A stretch of 7,357 nt of DNA from Patulibacter sp. (GTDB lineage Bacteria > Actinomycetota > Thermoleophilia > Solirubrobacterales > Solirubrobacteraceae): contig JAVHXX010000221.1 in the NCBI GenBank assembly GCA_031119595.1, positions 1 to 7,357 on the forward strand, written 5' to 3'. Under the pieces are notes generated by a model. The model saw only the letters and a list, made by a program, of their open reading frames with translations. It was not told where the DNA came from and searched no databases. Within the stretch, counting starts at the first letter, position 1. The number at the start of each line of letters is the position of its first letter. This document shows positions 1-5,689 of this stretch, piece by piece. The translations under genes were made by a program, and so were the position numbers.

Positions 1-342
1 GGTCTTCCGTGTGGCCGCCCTCGTTGCGCCGTCGGACGTCCCCGACCCGGACCCGGTCGGCGTCGCAACTCGAGCCGAGGACGACGTCGTCGCAGACGCC
101 TTGGCCTTCTCCTGTGTCGACGTTCCGCTCGACGGGTTCGAAACAGGCTTCACGATCTCTAGCGCACCGGGCGGGCGGGCGATCGGTACGTAGATGCGAA
201 CGACTGACGTGGCTGCGACACCAACCTCCGGGACGGCGGCTTGAGGCCGCGGCCAGGCCGCAATCACGATGGCAACTCCCACTGAGGCCACGAAGATCGC
301 TGCACACGAGACGATCCGACCGGAGACGTGGCGCATCCTCAT
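1..342 (-). CDS. Secreted or membrane-anchored protein, 3'-truncated by window edge
   Basis: ATG at 342 overlaps the kinase stop as ATGA, and the frame stays open without a stop for all 114 codons to the window edge. The N-terminus has basic residues (MRMRHVSGR), then a hydrophobic stretch about 10-30 (IVSCAAIFVASVGVAIVIAAW), a signal peptide or anchor. A short region follows containing VVRIYVPIARPPG (47-59) and EIVKPV, then a low-complexity Ser/Thr/Ala/Gly linker from about 70 (for example TPTGSGSGTS), which suggests a flexible extracellular spacer before a domain that is out of view. I do not recognise the family. Its coupling to the kinase suggests a substrate, a ligand-binding partner or the next component of the transfer apparatus, but this is inference. 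The 5' end and reading frame are well supported. Confidence 0.7.
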   Translation of the reverse strand, partial: MRMRHVSGRIVSCAAIFVASVGVAIVIAAWPRPQAAVPEVGVAATSVVRIYVPIARPPGALEIVKPVSNPSSGTSTQEKAKASATTSSSARVATPTGSGSGTSDGATRAATRKT

Positions 343-2201
343 TGGCCAACCCCGTCGAGATGGTAGCCCCGGTCGGAGAGCCGGTCCAACGCCGCCGCGG
401 TCGTCTGATCGGACGACGCAAGCTTCGATCGGGCGCCTGCGTCTCGGGATGAACTGCGCGCGAGGGCGGCATGTGCGATCAAGGAGAAGTTGGCCGCCCC
501 GCTCGACAGGCCTGTCTCTAGCTGGCGTAGATCCGCATCGCGCGGCCGCTCGTCAGCCAGCCGGCGAACCGAACGTGACGCCCCGAGATACGCCGTCGCG
601 ATCGAGCGCGCTCGGCGCGAGCGTTTGGCCGCGTCGTGGACGGGCAGCGGCAAACCCGATCTGGAACGGGCCGCAGGCTCGAGCGCGTCACGCAGTCGCG
701 TTGCCACCGTCCCGATCGGATCAGCCTGTAGTTCCTCATTGGCAACGTGGAACGTCGCGGCGGCTGTCTCACACGCCTGCGATTCTCGTTCGCAGACCAA
801 CGTCGCAATCACGGTGGGCGTCTGACCGACGAAGATGGTCTCGGACCCGAGTACGAAACGGCGGAGCGTCCCGCCCTTCGTTTGAACGACGCGCGACGTA
901 GTTGCCCGAGGTGGCGCAGCGTGTGCTGTGCCGTTGCTGAGGTACGCACCGACGATCACGTCGCCTTCTGGCCCTGTCGCCGCAATCCCGGCTGCCTTCG
1001 TCGAGGACATGGCCGCAGAGATGAGCCGGGCGCCGGCTTCGTACGACGACTGACGCGGCCTCCCCTGGAACGAGACGGGGCCCACCTGAGCTGTGGTTGG
1101 GACGGCGACCTTCGGGCGCGTGACGAGCGCGGCGGCGGGGAGGAGGAGCGACGCGGTGGCCGCAGCCATCGGCCAGAGCGGACGGGCTCTCACGCGTCCG
1201 ATCGTCGTCTCCGATTCGTCGCCGTGATCGATGAGGTCCGCGCGTTCCGTCGACTGCTCGATTGGCGCCGTGTCCGAAGCGTCGGCGTCTGTCTCCCAGC
1301 CGTCGACGAGCCGGGGTGAACGGGCGAGTTGCTCGAATGCTGGCCGCGTCAGCCGAGCCCTCCCCTTCCGCCCCATCGCGGCCTCGAGCTCGCTGACGAA
1401 GGCCCCGACACCGGAGGGCCGCGCCGCCACGTGTTTGGCCAATCCTGCTTCGAACGTGTCGTTGATCGGTGAGGGTCGCCTGCCCGGAGGTTGAAAGAGG
1501 CGAACTGGTGCTGCTTCGAGGTGCGCGGCGAGGAGGCTGGCGTTGCCTACGTCCGCATATGGATGACTTCCGCTCAGGCACTCGTAGGCGACGACGGCAA
1601 GTGAGTACAAGTCGCTCGCTGGCGTCGGCTGTTGGCCGCGGATTTGCTCGGGCGCCACATAGCGCACCGTGCCCATCACGCCGGTCGTCGCGGTGGCGGC
1701 GGCGGTAAGGCTCTTGGCCACGCCGAAGTCTGCGAGGTACACGCCGTTCGCGCGGTCGAGCAGGACGTTCTGCGGCTTCACGTCACCGTGGACCAGGCGA
1801 CGAGCGTGGGCATGGTCGAGAGCAGACGCGAGGCGCGTGAGGATCGTCATCGCCTCTGCTGCGGTGAGGCGCTCACGAGCGACGCGATCGGCGAGCGTTT
1901 CGCCGTCGATCATGGCCATCGCGAGATACATTCCCTCGTCGGCTTCACCGAAGTCGTGGATGGTGACGATGTTTGGGTGGTCGAGCGCCGCAGCCAATCG
2001 CGCCTCGCGACGAAAGCGTCGACGGAAGGCGTCGTCGGCCGCCAGGTTCCGATTCAGCACTTTGACGGCCACCGAACGCTCGAGATCGATCTGCGTCGCC
2101 TCGTAGACGATCGCCATGCCGCCAATGCCCAACACCGACCCGAGCTCGTAGCGCCCGGCCAGCGTCGTTCCCGCAGGAAGCACTATCTCGGGCGCGATCA
2201 C
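339..2201 (-). CDS. Transmembrane Ser/Thr protein kinase (PknB-type) with a non-PASTA ectodomain
   Basis: A 620-residue receptor-like kinase that phosphorylates Ser/Thr of partner proteins. Kinase domain about 18-275: Gly-loop LGIGGMAIV (24-32), ATP-binding K47 (VAVKVL), helix-C E66, catalytic loop HGDVKPQN (138-145) with catalytic D140 and N145, DFG at 158-160, an activation loop rich in Thr (TAAATATTG), APE at 183-185, and D197 in ASDLYSL. The usual HRD is HGD, so it is a non-RD kinase and may not need activation-loop phosphorylation in the ordinary way. Acidic linker 300-335; single TM about 342-361 ending ALVTRP. The ectodomain of about 255 residues has no PASTA repeat: a beta-like part with C470 and C477, then an Ala/Arg-rich helical bundle (about 495-615). 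Start GTG at 2201 lies 11 bases after the FHA stop and lacks a good Shine-Dalgarno; GTG at codon 7 is an alternative. The stop overlaps the next gene as ATGA. Confidence 0.92.
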   Translation of the reverse strand: MIAPEIVLPAGTTLAGRYELGSVLGIGGMAIVYEATQIDLERSVAVKVLNRNLAADDAFRRRFRREARLAAALDHPNIVTIHDFGEADEGMYLAMAMIDGETLADRVARERLTAAEAMTILTRLASALDHAHARRLVHGDVKPQNVLLDRANGVYLADFGVAKSLTAAATATTGVMGTVRYVAPEQIRGQQPTPASDLYSLAVVAYECLSGSHPYADVGNASLLAAHLEAAPVRLFQPPGRRPSPINDTFEAGLAKHVAARPSGVGAFVSELEAAMGRKGRARLTRPAFEQLARSPRLVDGWETDADASDTAPIEQSTERADLIDHGDESETTIGRVRARPLWPMAAATASLLLPAAALVTRPKVAVPTTAQVGPVSFQGRPRQSSYEAGARLISAAMSSTKAAGIAATGPEGDVIVGAYLSNGTAHAAPPRATTSRVVQTKGGTLRRFVLGSETIFVGQTPTVIATLVCERESQACETAAATFHVANEELQADPIGTVATRLRDALEPAARSRSGLPLPVHDAAKRSRRARSIATAYLGASRSVRRLADERPRDADLRQLETGLSSGAANFSLIAHAALARSSSRDAGARSKLASSDQTTAAALDRLSDRGYHLDGVGQ

Positions 2202-2212
2202 GAGCTCACGGT

Positions 2213-2860
2213 CTACGGACGGTCGCGGCCGGCCAGATCCCGTAGGGCACGCTCGTTGTTACTCGCGGCGTCAGCGAGAGAGCGCCTGTCTGCGTCGACG
2301 CCGTAGACCGCGAGCTTGCGAAACATCGACTGCAGGTGGGTCTTCACCGTCGATTCTCCAAGTCCCAGTTCACGCGCGAGCACCTCAGTCGATGGCGCAC
2401 GTTGCAGCCGAAGCTCCAGCGGCCACAGATCGAGCATCGTGATCAGCACTCGTCGCTCGGTCGGAGAGAGCAGCGCCCAGTCGACGGTCGGAGGGATCGG
2501 CACTGTCTCCCGGAGCTCGACGACGAAGGGACACCGGAGGAGAATCTCCGTGCTTCCGCACCGAACGATGTCGCGGTCCGCGAGCCGTGCCCGTGTGGTG
2601 ATCGGCGTGCCGTTGACGAACGTTCCGTTCCGGCTCGGTCCAAGATCCTCGACGGTGACGAGGTCGAGATGCCGCTCGACGACGGCGTGCACCGATGAGA
2701 CCGTCGCATCCCACGCCAGGGGCAGGTCCGCCTCCTGTGAACGACCAATATCGAGACGAGCGGCTGGCTTGAGCACGGTGACGAGCGCCCGCCCGTCGCC
2801 AAGGAGCACCAGGAGGTGCGGATGACTCACCGTCTCCGCGCGCACGATGCGGTCGGCCAT
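2213..2860 (-). CDS. FHA-domain protein with C-terminal LuxR-like helix-turn-helix
   Basis: A 215-residue cytoplasmic regulator. FHA domain about 15-110 with the phosphothreonine-binding signature: GRS at 39-41, SSVH at 55-58, SRNGTFVNG at 76-84. C-terminal HTH about 130-190: LSPTERRVLITML, then LARELGLGESTVKTHLQSMF, in which GESTVKTHL matches the LuxR/GerE recognition helix. FHA domains bind phosphothreonine made by Ser/Thr kinases; the HTH should bind DNA, so phosphorylation could be turned directly into transcription. The kinase gene follows 11 bases downstream, which makes it the natural partner. The ATG at 2860 has no Shine-Dalgarno and sits 4 nt after the possible leader ORF. The stop is TAG. 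The domain calls are firm; the partner and targets are inferred. Confidence 0.88.
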   Translation of the reverse strand: MADRIVRAETVSHPHLLVLLGDGRALVTVLKPAARLDIGRSQEADLPLAWDATVSSVHAVVERHLDLVTVEDLGPSRNGTFVNGTPITTRARLADRDIVRCGSTEILLRCPFVVELRETVPIPPTVDWALLSPTERRVLITMLDLWPLELRLQRAPSTEVLARELGLGESTVKTHLQSMFRKLAVYGVDADRRSLADAASNNERALRDLAGRDRP

Positions 2861-2864
2861 TTCG

Positions 2865-2936
2865 TTATCGAGAAGGACCCAATGCCCGCGACGCCGGGGG
2901 GCTGCGTCGCCGTGGCGGGGCCAGTTCGCTGTCCAC
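2865..2936 (-). CDS. Possible 23-codon leader ORF
   Basis: GTG start at 2936, TAA at 2867-2865, preceded at good spacing by AGGGGAGGG. The peptide is short and Pro/Arg/Ser-rich (begins MDSELAPPRRR, ends ALGPSR) and resembles no family I know. Its stop lies 4 nt before the FHA ATG (TAA CGAA ATG), and that ATG has no Shine-Dalgarno of its own, so reading this ORF could deliver ribosomes to the FHA start. Alternatively the frame is accidental, or a one-base indel separates this start from the FHA frame, which is also open back to 2941 but has no start codon there. Confidence 0.25.
   Translation of the reverse strand: MDSELAPPRRRSPPASRALGPSR
2888..2910 (-). promoter_or_regulatory. GC-rich hairpin in the gap before the FHA gene
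   Basis: Perfect 7-base stem gcgacgc (2888-2894) / gcgtcgc (2904-2910) with a 9-base loop. In the transcript it lies about 28 bases before the FHA start and inside the possible leader ORF. No run of T follows it on the minus strand, so it is not an intrinsic terminator; an attenuator, processing or stability element is possible. Confidence 0.3.
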
Positions 2937-2938
2937 GA

Positions 2939-3610
2939 TCACCCTCCCCTTCGTTCGTAGTCGAACGTTGCATGCCCGCGACGGGTGATGAAAGTGGACG
3001 TCGCGCGGGCACGTTCGATCAAACCATCGTTCTCGAACGCTTGCAAACCGCAACGTGGTGAATCACCTGGTGGAGCCGTCGTTCCGCGATATTGAGCGCC
3101 GGTCACGCCGGGGCAAAACCCAGCATGAGGCGTCGCGAACACCTCGACGGCTCCCGCGACCAGGAGAAGCCCGCCGACGAGGGAGAGGCGTTGGAGCGTC
3201 GCACACCAACGTGGAGAGACAGAACCGTGTCGCCAGGTCCAACTACACGCGAGCGCCACCGCGAACAACTCCAGCGGTGCGTGGGGCATCAGCGCGAGCC
3301 CGCCGCGGTGTGTCGCGATCACCGCTGCGAGCCAGGCAGCCGGGAACACGACCACGGCGGCAGTCGCGTCGCTTGCCACGCTGATCCATCGCACTCGGCC
3401 GCCGACAAGATGCGGAAGCGCGATCAGCGTCGCACACACCAGCTCGTTTCGAGCGACGATTGCGCCGTACTCGCGGGCGGTGCCGGCGAGCTGCGGGGCG
3501 ACAGGCAGGCGAGCCCCTGCACCAGTGGCGAGCCCGTATCCGACTCCACACAGTGCACAGAGCGCCACCGCTGCGACGGCGCTGCAGTCGCGGCGGCGCC
3601 CGTTTGTCAT
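2939..3610 (-). CDS. SpoIIM/DUF95-like polytopic membrane protein
   Basis: A 223-residue membrane protein. The frame opens at 3640, but the ATG at 3610 is chosen because it forms an ATGA overlap with the lipoprotein stop. About four or five hydrophobic segments: 10-28, 55-71, 82-100, 110-125 and 143-160. SpoIIM-type signatures are visible: RNELVCATLIALPHLVGG in the second, LMPHAPLELFAVALA (107-121; compare the family's PHG..ELPA) and the closing LVAGAVEVFATP (150-161; compare AA..EAF.TP). SpoIIM of Bacillus is the membrane partner of the SpoIID/SpoIIP wall hydrolases. Here the protein shares an operon with a wall hydrolase, so a scaffold or recruiting role is inferred. After residue 161 there is a tail of about 60 residues not expected in the family, with two Cys and GC at only about 55% of third codon positions by hand count, against about 88% for the first 40 codons of the ATPase. 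The tail may be recently acquired or overlap regulatory DNA. Confidence 0.72.
   Translation of the reverse strand: MTNGRRRDCSAVAAVALCALCGVGYGLATGAGARLPVAPQLAGTAREYGAIVARNELVCATLIALPHLVGGRVRWISVASDATAAVVVFPAAWLAAVIATHRGGLALMPHAPLELFAVALACSWTWRHGSVSPRWCATLQRLSLVGGLLLVAGAVEVFATPHAGFCPGVTGAQYRGTTAPPGDSPRCGLQAFENDGLIERARATSTFITRRGHATFDYERRGG
2942..2950 (-). promoter_or_regulatory. Strong Shine-Dalgarno without an obvious long ORF
   Basis: AGGGGAGGG on the minus strand, ending 5 nt before the GTG at 2936. It is the best ribosome binding site among those I examined in the window. It overlaps the last codons of the SpoIIM-like gene and leads into a 23-codon ORF, not directly into the FHA gene. A 6-base inverted repeat cgttcg/cgaacg (2952-2967, 4-base loop) lies immediately upstream of it and could affect access. 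Confidence 0.5.
3018..3046 (-). promoter_or_regulatory. Candidate internal promoter for the FHA/kinase module, with overlapping inverted repeat
   Basis: On the minus strand TTGCAA (3046-3041), a 17-base spacer, then TTTGAT (3023-3018): four of six matches to each of the sigma-70 -35 and -10 hexamers. A perfect 7-base inverted repeat, cgttcga (3012-3018) and tcgaacg (3033-3039), overlaps the -10 and the spacer, where an operator would sit. It lies in the low-GC3 tail of the SpoIIM-like gene, about 160 bases upstream of the FHA start. Weak hexamers do occur by chance, so this is only suggestive. Confidence 0.28.
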
Positions 3611-4101
3611 GGCACGGCGGTGAATCGTGAGACCCGCCACCCCGACGGCGTGCGCCGCAAGCTCATGAGACTCGATGTCCCTAGCTGGGCCAAGGTGTTT
3701 CGAGCGACGGCGCGCTCGACCGTTTTGACGCGCAAAGAGACGGAGTTCGAGGAAACTCGGTCGCCTTTGACGTCGGTCACCGTGGCCGTCGTTCGAACGC
3801 GATCCGAGCGCATCTGAGCGACCTCTCGACTCGTGGGAGCTCCGGCCGCCACGAGCGATCGATGCAGCCTTCCCACGGTGAGAGCAAGTTGTCGTCGGTA
3901 GCTGGACGTGAGTGTTTGGGACGACGCACCGCGGGCCGCGACGGCGTACGCCTCAGCGACGCGTCGGGCCGACGGAGGTATCTGTGTATCGGCGACTCGA
4001 ACCGACGGCAGGCCAGCCCGCTCATATGGGTTTGAAAGCCCACAGCCCGCGAGCAGCAGGGTCGTGGCGACGAACGGGATTCCCGACCGGCGCACGATCA
4101 T
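3607..4101 (-). CDS. Second lipoprotein, possible NTF2/VirB8-like fold
   Basis: A 164-residue predicted lipoprotein. Its ATG overlaps the stop of the preceding lipoprotein as ATGA. The signal is VRR, a hydrophobic run 8-18, and lipobox LAGC with Cys20. The mature part has a helical stretch with PPSARRVAEAYAVAARG (42-58) followed by YRRQL (68-72), then alternating beta-like strands RVRTTATVTDV (101-111) and NSVSLRVKTVER (119-130), and closes on a strand with SGWRVSRFTAVP. Helices followed by a curved sheet ending in a 'GWRV' strand resemble NTF2-like domains, including the VirB8/TcpC periplasmic-type domains of transfer systems, but sequence alone does not establish this. If true, it would be an exported, lipid-anchored VirB8-like scaffold. 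Otherwise it is an unknown lipoprotein. The gene call is firm; the function is not. Confidence 0.78.
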   Translation of the reverse strand: MIVRRSGIPFVATTLLLAGCGLSNPYERAGLPSVRVADTQIPPSARRVAEAYAVAARGASSQTLTSSYRRQLALTVGRLHRSLVAAGAPTSREVAQMRSDRVRTTATVTDVKGDRVSSNSVSLRVKTVERAVARNTLAQLGTSSLMSLRRTPSGWRVSRFTAVP

Positions 4102-4502
4102 TGGACGAACCGCAGTCGATACCGGCGGCCCCGATCATTGAACGCTGCAAGCGCATCTTCATAGATGGCTCGAGCGTCGGCCACCGATCGGTCGCCCAGG
4201 ACAGCATCGATGAGGACCGTCTTGTCGTCCCGGGCCAATCCGCCGATTTCGATCGTCACGCCGCCCACCGTGAGAGGAAGGTGATCGAGAAGGGGCCGCC
4301 GCTTCATGGCCTGTGCTTCCCTTCGCTGCTGCAGGACCGACGGGCGGTCTTGTGCCGCGATCTGAGACGCCGACACGCCCCGAAATGTACGGAGCGTGTC
4401 CGACGAGCCCGCATGGTTCGGCCGACCTGGATCAGCAGGACTGCAGGCGCTGAGTGCGAGAGCTCCCGCTGAGACCAACACTGTTGCCGCGGCACGGATC
4501 AC
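4098..4502 (-). CDS. Small conjugation-operon lipoprotein, function unknown
   Basis: A 134-residue predicted lipoprotein. The frame is open further upstream (an ATG at 4559, another start at 4595), but the GTG at 4502 is chosen because it forms a GTGA overlap with the hydrolase stop and puts a textbook signal at the N-terminus: Arg3, a hydrophobic stretch from 4 to 17, then lipobox LSAC with Cys20 as the lipidated residue. No strong Shine-Dalgarno is seen (a GGGG 7 nt upstream), which fits translational coupling. After a Pro/Ser-rich linker there is a charged helical region (about 45-70) and a C-terminal part with a beta-like stretch TVGGVTIEIGG (79-89) and a helix ending YRLRFVQ. I do not recognise the family. 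By position it is likely an accessory part of the transfer apparatus or an exclusion/surface protein; both are inference. Confidence 0.75.
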   Translation of the reverse strand: MIRAAATVLVSAGALALSACSPADPGRPNHAGSSDTLRTFRGVSASQIAAQDRPSVLQQRREAQAMKRRPLLDHLPLTVGGVTIEIGGLARDDKTVLIDAVLGDRSVADARAIYEDALAAFNDRGRRYRLRFVQ

Positions 4503-5689
4503 GCGCTGGCCCCGGATGTCGATGGTTCCACGATCGCCCAGATCGGTCGGGAGTCGCATGTCGACCGCACGTAGGTCCCGTTCGTCAGCCGACACGGACC
4601 GAGCGTGGTCACCCGGCCTGGGTATGGACCCTGGTTGCCGCCGATGACTTCAATCGTGCCGTCTGCATTGACTGTTCGCACGAGGTTGACGTGGAGACTG
4701 GCCGCGGGTCCGGTGCCATACATCAGCGCGGTGCCGACCGAAAGCCGAAGCGTCGTTGCCGGCGTCCCTGGAGACTTCACGATGAGGGTTGGATGGTTGG
4801 CGGCGGCCCAGAGGTATGGGTACCCCGAATAGAGGTTCACGGCGATAGGAACCCCGGCGTGTCGCCAGACGTTCGTGAGGAACCACGCACACCACGCGTC
4901 TTGGATCCTCGTTGGAGAAAAGCCTGCGAAGTTCTCCGTCCGACCGCTCCTCCCAAGGAAGGTCACGGCTTCCCTCACCGCTGCCTGCCCCGCTCCGCTG
5001 CCACCGATTTCGACACCCGTCGCCGAGCACGCGGTGTCGACGCTCGTGCTGACTCGCAGCGCCGTCGTCGACTCCCCTGGTCCGGAGGTCGAGACGATGG
5101 GCGTCGCCGACGCTCGAACGTGCACACGCCCCCAGCCTTCCTGCCTTGCTCGGCCCCGCCAGTCATAGAAGTCGATGCGCCGGCCAATGATCGCGCCGCC
5201 GGTGTCTGCGGCCAAAAACGCGCCACGCCAGCCGAATGGGTTCGGCCAAAGGTAGACCCACGTCCCGAGCGCGATGAGGTTCGGATCGACGGCGATGAAG
5301 TACTCCCGCGGCGCACCCCCGTTCAGACGTAGTCCGCCCGCGGTTCTCACCCCGTCGCCCTGGATGCCACCCCACGGTGGCCCGTACGAGGTCGACACGT
5401 AGTTTCCGCCGGTGAATCGCGGTCGGTAGCCGACGCGCACGACCGAGAGCTGGTCTCGGCTCACGCCGGTGCCGGCAACACCGCCTTGAGATCCAGGTTG
5501 CACCCCGAGGGGGTCGCCCGGCTGTCGAGTGAGATCGGAGCACGCCGCACCCTGCTGAGCAGTGGGAACGATGATCGCGACCACCACGAGGACGGGCAGC
5601 AACAGAAGGAAACACCCTCCAACGAGCACACATTTCAGCGCTCGCCGTCCACCCGGCAGCCACAACGCCGTCTGTGGAGCAGGCAGCAT
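4499..5689 (-). CDS. Membrane-anchored bifunctional peptidoglycan hydrolase: 3D domain + CHAP/NlpC-like domain
   Basis: Probable conjugation-associated wall hydrolase. The start is GTG at 5692 or the adjacent ATG at 5689; GAGGGG lies 5 nt before the ATG but only 2 nt before the GTG, so ATG is preferred. Numbering from the GTG: N-terminal hydrophobic segment about 19-43 as signal anchor; Gly/Pro-rich linker; 3D-like domain about 85-193 with the three aspartates D136 (AVDPN), D163 (ADTGG) and D174 (RIDFYD) expected of this MltA-like double-psi barrel; CHAP/NlpC-type domain about 235-390 with candidate Cys C268 (DAWCAWF), His H334 (SLHVNLVR) and polar E348/N353 (IEVIGGNQG). The 3D fold usually cleaves glycan strands and CHAP usually cuts peptide bonds, so both kinds of wall bond may be attacked. 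It would act outside the membrane, in the role played by VirB1 or Tn916 Orf14. The first step of the call (hydrolase) is firm; which bonds are cut is inference. Confidence 0.85.
   Translation of the reverse strand: MLPAPQTALWLPGGRRALKCVLVGGCFLLLLPVLVVVAIIVPTAQQGAACSDLTRQPGDPLGVQPGSQGGVAGTGVSRDQLSVVRVGYRPRFTGGNYVSTSYGPPWGGIQGDGVRTAGGLRLNGGAPREYFIAVDPNLIALGTWVYLWPNPFGWRGAFLAADTGGAIIGRRIDFYDWRGRARQEGWGRVHVRASATPIVSTSGPGESTTALRVSTSVDTACSATGVEIGGSGAGQAAVREAVTFLGRSGRTENFAGFSPTRIQDAWCAWFLTNVWRHAGVPIAVNLYSGYPYLWAAANHPTLIVKSPGTPATTLRLSVGTALMYGTGPAASLHVNLVRTVNADGTIEVIGGNQGPYPGRVTTLGPCRLTNGTYVRSTCDSRPIWAIVEPSTSGASA

Larger units (their letters stand above)
2882..2983. repeat. 12-base direct repeat around the FHA leader, with a degenerate inverted third copy
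   Basis: atgcccgcgacg occurs at 2882-2893 and again at 2972-2983, a 90-base offset. A third, inverted copy with two extra bases (cgtcgcgcgggca) is at 2999-3011. The copies flank the strong ribosome binding site and the leader region. They may be binding sites for a regulator such as the HTH protein encoded next, or debris of a small duplication. Confidence 0.4.

Noticed and set aside
769..1581. 270-codon minus-strand frame inside the kinase gene
   Set aside because: Arg/Pro-rich shift of the kinase frame without motifs.
1632..2306. 224-codon plus-strand open frame opposite the kinase
   Set aside because: Antisense to invariant kinase motifs; no recognisable domain and no ribosome binding site or operon context.
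2888..2910. Hairpin as an intrinsic terminator between the SpoIIM-like and FHA genes
   Set aside because: No U-run follows the stem on the transcript strand; kept only as a possible regulatory hairpin.
2952..3039. SOS (LexA) box from the GTTCG/CGAAC half-sites
   Set aside because: The actinobacterial box is TCGAAC-N4-GTTCGA; here the half-sites are in the opposite order or at the wrong spacing.
4454..5332. 292-codon plus-strand open frame
   Set aside because: Antisense to the hydrolase gene; Arg/Pro-rich low-information translation with no motif, as expected of high-GC shadow frames.
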